Made by a program: the position numbers and the translations under genes
In this document: piece by piece, positions 38,672 through 47,291 of the stretch
Numbering within the stretch: the stretch's first letter is position 1
Layout of the letters: each line of letters starts with the position of its first letter
Assembly (NCBI RefSeq): GCF_014192015.1
Contig: NZ_JACHXJ010000003.1
Location: 795,200 to 859,199, forward strand
DNA: 64,000 nucleotides
Source of the DNA: Paenibacillus rhizosphaerae
GTDB lineage: Bacteria; Bacillota; Bacilli; Paenibacillales; Paenibacillaceae
Direction of reading: 5' to 3'
The notes under the pieces: generated by a model
Seen by the model: only the letters and a program-made list of their open reading frames with translations
What the model was told of the DNA's origin: nothing
The model's database searches: none

Positions 38672-40243
38672 CTACTCCCGCTCAATCGTCACCAACTGCT
38701 CGCTCTTGTCCCAGTTCACCTTCGTGCCGAAGGCGTCGGCTACAAAACGCAGCGGCACGTACAGCGAGCCGTCGCGATTGATCACCGGCTGGGTCAAAGT
38801 AACGGTTTTGCCGTCGATCGAGGCTTGCTTGGAGCCTTCCTTGATGACGATCCGGGTGCCCTTCAGGTCTTCGACCAGCGTCAGCTGCTTCGTGGCCCCG
38901 TTCCATTTCAGCTGGGCATCCAGCTGATCCGCAACGTATTTGATCGGCACCATCGTCGTGTTATTCACGATAATCGCTTCCGGATAGTACCAGTAGTCAT
39001 CGTCGTCTTCAGCATTTTGGCGCGTTGTCAGCGAAATCTGCTTTTGCGTAATCTTCGCATCTTCCGTCAAGAGACGGTACAGGTCGGATTTCGCATCGAG
39101 ATGACGGATCACTTCGCCCGGCGTCACACCGATAAAGCTTGGTTCCCACACGCCTTTGGACGTGTCGACCTTGTTTACGGACACCGGCTGGTTGACGTTC
39201 CATGTTTCCGACTGTGAGTGAACCTTCACCTGCTTCACAGGCACGCCTTCACCCTGCGGAATTTGGATCGTCAGGTCCATGTTCTGCTTACGGATCTGCA
39301 GCTTGCTGTCCAGGAAGAAGTCCAGGGAAAGCACGGTATCCTTGCCAAGGATCACCGACATATCAGGTTCAGCCATCATTTCTTTGACGGTGTCGTCGTA
39401 TTGAGGCAGGAACTCGTTCAGCGCCTTCAGCGCCTCATCGGTTAAATAAGTCACTGCCGCATCTTTATCCTTCAGCACGCTTTCCGGCGTACCGAACGCT
39501 GCTGCCATATCGTCCATGTCTTCACCGGACTGGCTAAACGCAGATTCGAAAATCGGATAGTAGACGTCATAGACGGCCGAGATCATTTCTTTCAATCCTT
39601 CTTTGTCCTGGGATACGCTGGTCAGGAAGCCTTTAACCAGGCCTGCCAGCTCATCCCCGCGAATGTCGATGTGCAGCTTCTGCAGCGACACCGATTCGCC
39701 GTTCACCTTGTCAGTCACGGAGGACAGCGCGATCGAGGAAGGGTTCGGCGCGTGTTTGATCAGGAATCCGCCGACATCCTTCACCATTTTCAATGCGCCT
39801 TCGTTGGACATTTGAAGTCCGGTCATCGTGAGCCCTTCCATGCCTTCCATACCATTCATTGGAATCACGACAGGTTGAGTCATACCCTCAAGAGACAAGG
39901 CCAGGTTGTCCTTATCAACGGACAGGTGGAACGGAATTTGCTTGCCGTTAACCTTCACCGCGCCTTCAACGGATCCGGTGTTCGCATCCTGCGTACGAGC
40001 CGAATCAATCGTGAGCGAGATGGAGTTGATCAGGTCGATCATCTGCTTATCCTCTGCCGTCAGGCCGCTATCCGCAGGCACCAGTTCAAGCGACAGTGAG
40101 GACTTCGCTTCGGACGATTTGACATCCAGCGTACTAAGCACTGCCTTGTTGACGTCCAGGCCGCCAACGGCCTGACAGCCTGCCAGCACAATCAGCATGA
40201 TGGCCAGTCCAAGCGCCAATCCCCATTTGAAACGCTTCTTCAT
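38672..40243 (-). CDS. Lipoprotein with copper-amine-oxidase-like stalk domains
   Basis: A 523-residue secreted lipoprotein. The signal peptide ends in the lipobox LAGC (MLIVLAGCQAVGG, Cys 23), so it is anchored outside the membrane. The middle 350 residues are a mainly helical and beta region resembling DUF6612-like domains (LSLELVPADSGLTAEDKQMI, GKQIPFHLSVDKDNLALSLE). The last 110 residues are stalk domains: NNTTMVPIKYVADQLDAQLK and DGSLYVPLRFVADAFGTKVN. Such stalk domains are very common in Paenibacillus surface proteins. ATG follows GGGGAGGAAAACTA. Role: probably envelope; the ligand is unknown. Confidence 0.85.
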   Translation of the reverse strand: MKKRFKWGLALGLAIMLIVLAGCQAVGGLDVNKAVLSTLDVKSSEAKSSLSLELVPADSGLTAEDKQMIDLINSISLTIDSARTQDANTGSVEGAVKVNGKQIPFHLSVDKDNLALSLEGMTQPVVIPMNGMEGMEGLTMTGLQMSNEGALKMVKDVGGFLIKHAPNPSSIALSSVTDKVNGESVSLQKLHIDIRGDELAGLVKGFLTSVSQDKEGLKEMISAVYDVYYPIFESAFSQSGEDMDDMAAAFGTPESVLKDKDAAVTYLTDEALKALNEFLPQYDDTVKEMMAEPDMSVILGKDTVLSLDFFLDSKLQIRKQNMDLTIQIPQGEGVPVKQVKVHSQSETWNVNQPVSVNKVDTSKGVWEPSFIGVTPGEVIRHLDAKSDLYRLLTEDAKITQKQISLTTRQNAEDDDDYWYYPEAIIVNNTTMVPIKYVADQLDAQLKWNGATKQLTLVEDLKGTRIVIKEGSKQASIDGKTVTLTQPVINRDGSLYVPLRFVADAFGTKVNWDKSEQLVTIERE

Positions 40244-40393
40244 TAGTTTTCCTCCCCATTATGTATGTATGGAAAAAATTCCATTTTATATAGTATGCCA
40301 GCAGGTAACACCGAATGTAAAGAACATTTCAAACCGTATATATTTAACGCTCCGTTTGCGATATAATGAACATCATAAACGAGGTGAAGAAGC

Positions 40394-40777
40394 ATGCAAT
40401 CAAGCCATTTGTGCCCCAAATTGGAAAAAGGGATGGAAATTATCAACCGGCGCTGGACCAGTCTGATCATCCATCAGCTGCTGAGCGGCCCGAAGCGTTT
40501 TTGCACCATTGAATCCTCTCTGCCGATCAGCGGCCGGTTGTTGTCGGAGCGGCTCAAGGATCTGGAGCAGGACGGTGTCGTCCGGAGAGAGGTATTCCCG
40601 GAAACGCCGGTGCGAATCGAATATTCCCTGACCGAGAAGGGCATGGCACTCGAACCGGTCATCCGGGGAATCGAGCTCTGGTCCGAGCAATGGGTCACGA
40701 TTGATAATGCGGAATCCACGCCCGCCGCAGCCGCCAAGTGCTGCGAAGCGAAGCCTGCCTGCGACGAGGACCTTTGA
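40394..40777 (+). CDS. HxlR family regulator
   Basis: A 127-residue winged-helix regulator: GMEIINRRWTSLIIHQLLSG, then RFCTIESSLPISGRLLSERL and RIEYSLTEKGMALEPVI. This is the usual HxlR fold of about 100 residues plus a tail. Cysteines at the N-terminus (HLCPKL) and in the tail (AKCCEAKPAC) could sense thiol stress as in YodB and CatR. It is divergent from the lipoprotein gene and convergent with the GNAT at 40900; the regulated gene is not clear. ATG follows GAGGTGAAGAAGC. A TATAAT lies about 30 bases upstream. Confidence 0.85.
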   Translation: MQSSHLCPKLEKGMEIINRRWTSLIIHQLLSGPKRFCTIESSLPISGRLLSERLKDLEQDGVVRREVFPETPVRIEYSLTEKGMALEPVIRGIELWSEQWVTIDNAESTPAAAAKCCEAKPACDEDL

Positions 40778-40813
40778 TACGTACGGATTGGTTGGCCCCC
40801 TCCTCACCACAAC

Positions 40814-40845
40814 AAAAGGCGCCTGCTGCATGCAGAGCGCCTTTT
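40814..40845. terminator. Bidirectional terminator between HxlR and GNAT genes
   Basis: AAAAGGCGC pairs with GCGCCTTTT around a 14-base loop. Confidence 0.75.
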
Positions 40846-40899
40846 CAGTATTCCAACCTACAACCCCATATCAGGAGCCGTCATCGCCTTCGGGCTTAC

Positions 40900-41406
40900 T
40901 TATACTTTGCGGCCGACGATGACCAAATCCCGTTCCACGCCATCCAGCTCGGCCACGCCCGGCAGCACGCCCCAGTCCTCAAAGCCATAGCGGCGCAGCA
41001 GCTTCAGACTCGGTTCGTTATGCCCGAACACAAAGCCCACCAGCCGTTTCAGTCCGAAGCGCGGAGCTTCGGCCAGCGCCTTTTCCAGCAAAATTCGGCC
41101 GACGCCCGCCCCGCGGCACTCTTCCGCCACATAAATGCTGATCTCCGCCGTCGCATTATAGGCTGCCCGCCCATAAAAAGACTGGAAGCTGAGCCAGGCC
41201 ACAACCTTCCCTTCGGAGCGCATGACCCACAGCGGACGGTGATGGCTGTTATGCTCATGGAACCAGGCCAGCCGGCTCTCTACCGTCACGGGCTCCAGAT
41301 CCGCGGTCACCACTCTGCCTGCCACCGTCGTGTTGTAAATATCGACCACCGCCTGCAAATCCTCCAGTGTGGCGTCTTCAATGATGTAATGTTGTTGCGT
41401 CGTCAT
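40900..41406 (-). CDS. Phosphinothricin acetyltransferase-like GNAT
   Basis: A 168-residue GNAT of the PAT/YncA type: IEDATLEDLQAVVDIYNTTV at the start, RLAWFHEHNSHHRPLWVMRS in the acceptor region, AEISIYVAEECRGAGVGRIL for the CoA site, and LVGFVFGHNEPSLKLLRRYG at the end. Known members acetylate phosphinothricin, methionine sulfone/sulfoximine or related amino acids. ATG follows GGAGG at a distance of 13 bases. Confidence 0.87.
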   Translation of the reverse strand: MTTQQHYIIEDATLEDLQAVVDIYNTTVAGRVVTADLEPVTVESRLAWFHEHNSHHRPLWVMRSEGKVVAWLSFQSFYGRAAYNATAEISIYVAEECRGAGVGRILLEKALAEAPRFGLKRLVGFVFGHNEPSLKLLRRYGFEDWGVLPGVAELDGVERDLVIVGRKV

Positions 41407-41506
41407 CTGCCCTGTTCAGCCTCCTACCGCTTGTCTACGATCCATGTTATTTTCTATTGTAAAAGAATCCGCGAATCTGCGCTATAGGAAGCTTTTAGCG
41501 CTGCAC

Positions 41507-42358
41507 TCACCCGTTCAGTCCCACCATCTGCTCGCTCCAAGTCCACAAGCGTCTTGCACTCTCACGGCCGGCCGCTTTGGGCTTCAGAGCCTGCTGCTTT
41601 TTCCGGTAAAAATATTTCCCGCTCACGCCCGCAACCTCCGGTGAGGCCGCCAGGTAAATGGCAGTGTCCGCCCCCTGCTCCGGCGTCAAAAACACCGGCT
41701 TCAGCGCGGCCAGCACCCGCTTTCCAAAGCCCGTATCGCGGTTCACCCCGATCTGCGTCGCGACGGCGCCGGGATGGATGCAGTTTACAGTGACCCGGGT
41801 GTGTTTCAGCCGCTCGGCCAGCTCTACCGTGAACAAAATATTCGCGAGCTTCGACTGGGCGTACGCCTTGATCGGGTTAAAGCTTCGAGACAAAAACGGA
41901 TCGTCAAAGTGGATGCTGCCGGCCTTATATGCTCCGGAAGCAACGACCACAACTCTCCCCTGCTCTGCAGCGGTCAGCCGGTCCAACAGCAAGTTGGTCA
42001 GCAGAAAATGGCCCAGGTGGTTTACGCCTAGGTCCATTTCGAAGCCATCGCGGGTCAGCTGTCTTTTCAGCATGACCACGCCCGCGTTGTTGACCAGCAC
42101 ATCCAGAACCGGATAGCGCGCCTTGAATACCTCCGCAAAGCGGCGGATACTCGCCAAATCGCCCAAATCGCACAGCATCAGCTCAATCGCCTCCGAGCCG
42201 CTCCGGCGGATAGCCTCCTGCAGCGCAGCTTGGCCGCGCGACTCGCTCCGGCACACCATCATGACCCTCGCTCCCTGCTTCGCCAGCTCGACCGTCGTCG
42301 CAAGTCCCATGCCAGAGTTGGCGCCGGTCACGACCACCGTTTTTTGCTCCATGCTCAC
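41507..42358 (-). CDS. Short-chain dehydrogenase (SDR)
   Basis: A 283-residue classical SDR, similar to retinol dehydrogenase-like and YqjQ-like proteins. The NADP loop is VVTGANSGMGLATTVELAKQ, with MMVCRSESRG suggesting NADP preference; NNAGVVMLKRQ, VVVASGAYKAGS and the YAQSK pair (Tyr and Lys catalytic) are present. The C-terminal KYFYRKKQQALKPKAAGRES and WTWSEQMVGL resemble WW-domain oxidoreductase-like SDRs. The start is GTG 42358, eight bases after GGGAGGGATC; ATG 42352 is an alternative. Confidence 0.87.
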   Translation of the reverse strand: MSMEQKTVVVTGANSGMGLATTVELAKQGARVMMVCRSESRGQAALQEAIRRSGSEAIELMLCDLGDLASIRRFAEVFKARYPVLDVLVNNAGVVMLKRQLTRDGFEMDLGVNHLGHFLLTNLLLDRLTAAEQGRVVVVASGAYKAGSIHFDDPFLSRSFNPIKAYAQSKLANILFTVELAERLKHTRVTVNCIHPGAVATQIGVNRDTGFGKRVLAALKPVFLTPEQGADTAIYLAASPEVAGVSGKYFYRKKQQALKPKAAGRESARRLWTWSEQMVGLNG

Positions 42359-42673
42359 CCTGATCCCTCCCTTTCTGCTTTTTCTAAAATTCTAGCACAG
42401 CGGCAAGGGAAAGCGTATATAGTTCTGCAAAGCTTCCCCTCCTTTTACAGCATCGGCGGTGCGATAAGGGACGGCCTTCCTACCAGGCTGTGTTCAAACG
42501 GCATCCCGTATCCCACAAGCCCGTGCCATAACAGACAGCATTTTGCAGCACCAAGGCCCAAGGCATTTTCAAGGACTGCTTTTTCTTTTTGGAAATGAGA
42601 GGTTTATAATAGAAGCAACCAATGCTATTTCATTCAAAACGAACATAGGAGGTGTACCGGATTTATCCGGGAA
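42359..42673. other. Spacer between divergent SDR and MBL genes
   Basis: No gene was found. It holds a -10-like TATAAT at 42605-42610 and the GGAGG site at about 42648-42653 of the MBL hydrolase; the -35 element is weak. Otherwise nothing stands out. Confidence 0.5.
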
Positions 42674-43405
42674 ATGATGCAAATCGGACATCAGATCGTT
42701 TCCATTGAGCTCTTTGCTCAGCCGACAGCCGAGCAGCCTGCCTACCAGCCGGTCCTGCTGTGGGATGAAACCGGAGCTACGCTCGTCGATACCGGCAATG
42801 TCGGCCTGTTCGACCAGGTCCAGAAGGCAGTCTCCGAAACCGGCCTCATCCTGAACGATATCAAGCGCGTCATCCTTACGCACCAGGACATCGACCATAT
42901 CGGCAACGTATCCCGCCTGATTGAAGCTAATCCCGGGATTGAGATCTGGGCCCATGAGGACGATATTCCCGTCATCACCGGACAAGAGCCGCTGATCAAG
43001 GTCACGCCGGAGCGTCTAGCCCAAATGCCCGAAGCGGCCCGGGAGGCGATTCAAAACGTTCTCGACGAGCGTTCCACCATTTCCATCAGCCGGGTGCTGC
43101 ATGACGGAGATCAGCTGGAGCTGCACGGCGGCATGCAAGTGATTCACACGCCGGGGCATACGCCGGGACACATTTGTCTGTACCTTCCCAAAGAAAAGCT
43201 GCTGCTCGCTGCCGATGAACTGATTGTCAAGGACGGCGAGCTGCAGGGACCGGTGCCCGGTTTTACGCCGAATATGGCGCAGGCCATCGAGAGCATGGGC
43301 AAGCTGGCCGATCTGCCGCTGGACCGGGTGTTCTGTTACCACGGCGGCTTGTACGACAAGTCTCCGAACGAACGCATCCGGGAGATCATTCAAAGTCACC
43401 GGTAA
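42674..43405 (+). CDS. MBL-fold metallo-hydrolase
   Basis: A 243-residue metallo-beta-lactamase-fold hydrolase, likely cytosolic. The metal motif is ILTHQDIDHIGNVSRLIEAN, an H-x-D-x-D-H form instead of HxHxDH. It is followed by MQVIHTPGHTPGHICLYLPK, LLLAADELIVKDGELQGPVP and CYHGGLYDKSPN. This subgroup is of unknown or thioesterase/lactonase-like role. The start is not certain: AGGAGGTG lies 18 bases before ATG 42674, rather far, and no closer in-frame start is seen. Confidence 0.83.
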   Translation: MMQIGHQIVSIELFAQPTAEQPAYQPVLLWDETGATLVDTGNVGLFDQVQKAVSETGLILNDIKRVILTHQDIDHIGNVSRLIEANPGIEIWAHEDDIPVITGQEPLIKVTPERLAQMPEAAREAIQNVLDERSTISISRVLHDGDQLELHGGMQVIHTPGHTPGHICLYLPKEKLLLAADELIVKDGELQGPVPGFTPNMAQAIESMGKLADLPLDRVFCYHGGLYDKSPNERIREIIQSHR

Positions 43406-43586
43406 CCAAAACGTCTATCGACGTCATTGCATTGAGAATGAGTGGGTTTAACGGAAGTTTTCCAGCCGCGTAACCATAGGATTGAAGTGACTCGGGGAGC
43501 CTGGATCGGGCAGTTGGATCATCGAGCCATCGGGCAATCAGGCAAAACTGCCTGTCCACCAGCTCTCTCTACATAAGAAAGGATGA

Positions 43587-44684
43587 ATGACCATGAGCAA
43601 CCGAATGACCGCCTTGGAGAAAGCCCTGAACGAACACGGCCTCGACAGCCTGCTCGTTACCGACCCTAAGCATGTTTACTACCTGACCGGTTTTGCCAGC
43701 AACCCGCATGAACGGTTTCTCGGCCTGCTGCTGACCCGCGGTGAACAGCCGCTCCTGATCGTACCCGCCCTCGATGCCGAGGCCGCCCAGGCCGCATCTT
43801 CCGTAAAAAACATCATCACACATGCCGACACGGACAATCCGTACGACCTGCTCCGGCAGCAGTTCAAGAACACGATCGGCACGCTTGGCATTGAAAAAGA
43901 ACAGATCAGCGTGGCGCGCTACGAACAGCTGCAGCAGTCGGTCGGTGCCGGGCAGTACGAAGATATCGGCCCGCTGCTGCGCGCGATGCGCGTCAGCAAG
44001 ACGCCGGAAGAAATCCAGCGCATGAAGCATGCGATCGACCTCATTGAGGAGGTACTGCGGCAGGGCCTCTCCCGCGTGAAGCCGGGCGTGACCGAAATCG
44101 AAATCGTCGCTGAGCTGGAATATTTAATGAAGAAACTCGGTGCGGACGGTCCTTCGTTCGACACGATGGTGCTGACCGGACCGAAAACGGCGCTCCCTCA
44201 CGGCACACCGGGCCAGACCAAGATCCAGTCCGGCGACCTGCTCATGTTTGATATGGGTGTCTACGCCAACGGCTATGCTTCCGACATCACCCGGACGTTT
44301 GCGGTCGGCGACATTTCTCAGGAGCTGACGAAGATTTACAACACCGTGCTGGAAGCCAACCTGCAGGGCATTCAGGCGATCAAGCCCGGCGTGACGCTGG
44401 CTTCCATCGACCTGGCAGCCCGCCAAGTCACCGAGGACGCAGGCTACGGTCAGTACTTCATGCACCGTCTGGGGCACGGCCTCGGGATGGATGTCCACGA
44501 GTATCCGTCCGTGCACGGCGGCAATACGGATCTCGCGCAGCCGGGAATGGTTTTCACCGTGGAGCCGGGCATTTATGTACCGGGACTGGGCGGCGTACGG
44601 ATCGAAGATGATATCGTCGTCACCGACAATGGCGTTGAAGTCCTGACCTCTTACCCGAAAGAATTAACGGTTATCGGCGGTTAA
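43587..44684 (+). CDS. Xaa-Pro aminopeptidase/dipeptidase (M24B)
   Basis: A 365-residue M24 metallopeptidase removing residues next to proline. The N-terminal creatinase-like domain (HGLDSLLVTDPKHVYYLTGF) is followed by the pita-bread domain. All five metal ligands are visible: D and D in LMFDMGVYANGYASDITRTF, His in MHRLGHGLGMDVHEYPSVHG, Glu in MVFTVEPGIYVPGLGG and Glu in VRIEDDIVVTDNG. The length matches PepQ/YqhT. ATG follows AAGAAAGGATGA; a second ATG two codons later is also possible. Confidence 0.92.
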   Translation: MTMSNRMTALEKALNEHGLDSLLVTDPKHVYYLTGFASNPHERFLGLLLTRGEQPLLIVPALDAEAAQAASSVKNIITHADTDNPYDLLRQQFKNTIGTLGIEKEQISVARYEQLQQSVGAGQYEDIGPLLRAMRVSKTPEEIQRMKHAIDLIEEVLRQGLSRVKPGVTEIEIVAELEYLMKKLGADGPSFDTMVLTGPKTALPHGTPGQTKIQSGDLLMFDMGVYANGYASDITRTFAVGDISQELTKIYNTVLEANLQGIQAIKPGVTLASIDLAARQVTEDAGYGQYFMHRLGHGLGMDVHEYPSVHGGNTDLAQPGMVFTVEPGIYVPGLGGVRIEDDIVVTDNGVEVLTSYPKELTVIGG

Positions 44685-44700
44685 TGCCCGATGAAACGGC

Positions 44701-44743
44701 AAAACCGGAAGAACCCATCGCTAGATGGATCTTCCGGTTTTTT
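44701..44743 (+). terminator. Terminator after the M24 peptidase gene
   Basis: AAAACCGGAAGA pairs with TCTTCCGGTTTT; a further T run follows. Confidence 0.88.
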
Positions 44744-44804
44744 GTGCTGCTACCATATCAGCCTATTTATTGAACAGCCGCATTGTTTCAGGCCGCCGTT
44801 CTCT

Positions 44805-45488
44805 TTAATCCTCGTCCTTGAATTTGAAATCGCGGGCGATATATAGAAACGGCGTTCCCACCGCGGTCAGCACGAACTTGATCAGATACGTCGTCAGGAA
44901 AATCTCGATCCAGACCGACAACTCGTAGCGTCCAGCAAAAGCGATCGTACAGAAAATAAGCGTGTCCACCAGCGAGCTGATCATCGTGCTGCCGTTGTTG
45001 CGGATCCAGAACTGGTTCCGCTCGCCGAACAGCTTCCGCAGCCAGGCATACAGGCGCACGTCCAGGAACTGACTGACGAAGTAAGCCGTCAAGCTTCCCA
45101 GCGCCAGACGCGGCATCAGGCCGAAGATGTTCTGCAGCGATTCCTGCGCGAGGTCGCTCTCATCCGGCGTAAAGAACAGCGCCATCTGCATCAGCAGCGT
45201 CGTCATGAGCAGTGTGAAAAAGCCGAACCACACCGCCTTCTGTGCTTCCTTCCGGCCGTATTTTTCGTTCAGCAGGTCACTGGTCATATACAGGCTGACG
45301 TACATCGTGTTGCCCAGCGTCAGGACGATGCCGAAAATATCGATCGTCTTCGTCACCTGAATGTTCGCGATCACCGTCGCGACTCCGATCCAGGCGTACA
45401 GCCCCTTTTTGCCGAATAAACGGTAGCACAGCAGGTACAGCGAAAAATTAACAAGTACGAATAAAATACCCCACATCAAATTGTACAC
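44805..45488 (-). CDS. yhhQ: Queuosine precursor transporter (YhhQ/DUF165)
   Basis: A 227-residue integral membrane protein with six or seven hydrophobic segments, for example GILFVLVNFSLYLLCYRLFG and FFTLLMTTLLMQMALFF. The family signature VSLYMTSDLLNEKYGRKEAQ and the later TYLIKFVLTAVGTPFLYIAR are clear. It imports queuosine precursors such as preQ0/preQ1. The start is GTG 45488, eight bases after AGGAGGAACACGA. A preQ1-I riboswitch overlaps this ribosome binding site, which independently supports the assignment. Confidence 0.92.
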   Translation of the reverse strand: MYNLMWGILFVLVNFSLYLLCYRLFGKKGLYAWIGVATVIANIQVTKTIDIFGIVLTLGNTMYVSLYMTSDLLNEKYGRKEAQKAVWFGFFTLLMTTLLMQMALFFTPDESDLAQESLQNIFGLMPRLALGSLTAYFVSQFLDVRLYAWLRKLFGERNQFWIRNNGSTMISSLVDTLIFCTIAFAGRYELSVWIEIFLTTYLIKFVLTAVGTPFLYIARDFKFKDED

Positions 45489-45495
45489 TCGTGTT

Positions 45496-45535
45496 CCTCC
45501 TAGTTTTGATTACGCGGGATGGTTGCGAACCGCGG
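45496..45535 (-). promoter_or_regulatory. PreQ1-I riboswitch
   Basis: On the minus strand the leader reads CGCGG-TTCGCAACCATC-CCGCG-TAATCAAAACTAGGAGG. P1 is the CGCGG/CCGCG stem. The loop with TTC and the A-rich tail AAAACTA before GGAGG match the minimal preQ1-I aptamer, in which the tail folds back as a pseudoknot. Because the tail runs straight into the ribosome binding site, control should be translational: preQ1 binding hides GGAGG. Confidence 0.85.
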
Positions 45536-45680
45536 CTTTGGGGCTCTTTGTCTGATCTATCAGACCCAAAACATGTACTACTGTATCACACGGAAACGGA
45601 TGTTGCCATGTTTTTTTCTGGGACTGGAAATGTCTTAGGCAGTCTCCGTGAACCATCGGGAGGCGCCGCTGCAAACAAAA

Positions 45681-45719
45681 ACTGCCCACGTTCCGGCGCT
45701 CGCAGCCGGCATGGGCAGT
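45681..45719 (-). terminator. Terminator after the secreted protein gene
   Basis: On the minus strand ACTGCCCATGCCGGC pairs with GCCGGAACGTGGGCAGT, followed by TTTTTG. Confidence 0.85.
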
Positions 45720-45779
45720 CTCTCAATATCGCATATATAAGTGATCACTCTCGTTCATCACCATGCACAAGGCAATGTT

Positions 45780-46862
45780 TTACTTCACGTCCGAATTGGT
45801 AAAATACAGCGTCTGCGGTCCGGCCGCCCCACCGGTCAGGCTCAGCTCAGCCGCGATCGTTTTGCCTTTTTGGTTCACCGTAAACTCGGTAAACTTCCAG
45901 GCGTTCTGATAGCTTACAAACGGCGACTGCAGCAGATCCTTGCCCCAGCCGATCACATAGTGGCCCGCGCCGCCGGACGGGTTGTCGTACACCGAAATGA
46001 CCCGCTTCACGTCCTCTTCGTTGTTGATGGCCACGCTGAGGTTATACATGACCCCGTAATTGCCGTTGTTGATGACGGTTCCGCCATCCACCGCGTTCCA
46101 GCCTTCCTCATACTCACCCGGCATGCTGTCGCTCCACGGGCCGGTTGCCGCCGAGGAAATGCGGATCAGCGAATTGCCGCTCGACGTATTGTAGTCCAAT
46201 GTACCGGTACGGTCCGCATGAGGGAATGTTCCGCGCACGTGCACATCCTTCGGCAGAATCGGCACGTCCAACGGGTTGGCCGGCTGCTCTTTATAGCCCA
46301 GCGTCGTTACCGTGACGGTCGCATCCCCATGCCCTTGCTGCGTATACGCGGCAAAATTGGCAATACCGCTGGCGGTGTGTGTATTTTCCGCGAGGGCGGT
46401 CAAGTAATAGCTCTCACCCGGCTGCAGGATTGCTTCCTGCTTCTGGGCCGCACGATTGCTCATAAAATCAGCCAAGGCCATCTGACCGGCGACATCCGGA
46501 TAGTAATCCGTCGCAAGCCCGATCCCCTCCGAGAACAGCATGACAGGCTCGTCGGATGTGTTGGTCACGGCCACGGCCACGGTCAGCGGCTCTCCGGTCA
46601 TATTTTGATGATGCCAAAATATGCGGAACGATCCGGTCACTGCATCCCTGTAGTAAGCGCCTTCAACTTTGGGGGATTCCGGGGAGTCGCTCAGGATCAG
46701 GGATCCGCCCGTTCCCGTCAGCACCGGTTTCACCATGGGGACCGCCGGTTTCAGCGTCTCAATCGGCACAAGCTCCGCGTCGTCCGCAAACGCCGCAGCC
46801 GATCCGGACAGCAGCAGCGTGCCCAGCAGGCCGATGTTCAGTAGCCATTTCGTTTTTTTCAT
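45780..46862 (-). CDS. Secreted protein of unknown function
   Basis: A 360-residue exported protein. The signal peptide is MKKTKWLLNIGLLGTLLLSG with the cleavage site AFA-DD near residue 28. The mature part is beta-rich and acidic: VEGAYYRDAVTGSFRIFWHH, VAVAVTNTSDEPVMLFSEGI, AGHYVIGWGKDLLQSPFVSY and FTVNQKGKTIAAELSLTGGA. The pattern suggests two immunoglobulin-like or jelly-roll domains. No catalytic motif or anchor is seen. ATG at 46862 follows TTCAGGAGGGAATAAGC. It is monocistronic with its own terminator. Confidence 0.75.
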   Translation of the reverse strand: MKKTKWLLNIGLLGTLLLSGSAAAFADDAELVPIETLKPAVPMVKPVLTGTGGSLILSDSPESPKVEGAYYRDAVTGSFRIFWHHQNMTGEPLTVAVAVTNTSDEPVMLFSEGIGLATDYYPDVAGQMALADFMSNRAAQKQEAILQPGESYYLTALAENTHTASGIANFAAYTQQGHGDATVTVTTLGYKEQPANPLDVPILPKDVHVRGTFPHADRTGTLDYNTSSGNSLIRISSAATGPWSDSMPGEYEEGWNAVDGGTVINNGNYGVMYNLSVAINNEEDVKRVISVYDNPSGGAGHYVIGWGKDLLQSPFVSYQNAWKFTEFTVNQKGKTIAAELSLTGGAAGPQTLYFTNSDVK

Positions 46863-47231
46863 GCTTATTCCCTCCTGAATTTGTAAGAGTATCCTTCCAG
46901 GTGGCGAATCATGGGATGTCATTTCGGATGGTTAACATGTTCGCGAGGTTGCGGCGTTTTCCTTTTTTTACGGACTGCGGCCAAAGGCCCATTTCTTGAC
47001 ATACTTCCGTGACGGATTTTATTTTTCCCGATTGTGCGGTGCTTTCAAACATCTCAGCGCTGTTAAGCCATGCGGCGGCCCGTACCCTTTTTCTCCGCAG
47101 CCTGTTCCGCCCTGCGGACCGTTTGCTCCGGCTCGCCGGCCGGTCCTTTGGACGCAGAAAATAACGTCGAATGGTCTAGATTTTTATTGCAATCTAAAAA
47201 TGCCGAGCCTCTCAAGCTGATACTTACTCGT
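46863..47231. other. Spacer upstream of the secreted protein gene
   Basis: About 370 bases without a convincing gene on either strand. Contains the promoter region of the secreted protein gene; no clear promoter could be read. Confidence 0.4.
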
Positions 47232-47270
47232 ATCAAAAAAAGAAACCAAAGCCCGCAAAGGCTTTGATTT
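47232..47270 (-). terminator. Terminator after tcyP
   Basis: On the minus strand AAATCAAAGCC-TTTGCG-GGCTTTGGTTT is followed by CTTTTTTTG. Confidence 0.85.
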
Positions 47271-47291
47271 CTTCGGACGCGTCTCGCAAGC

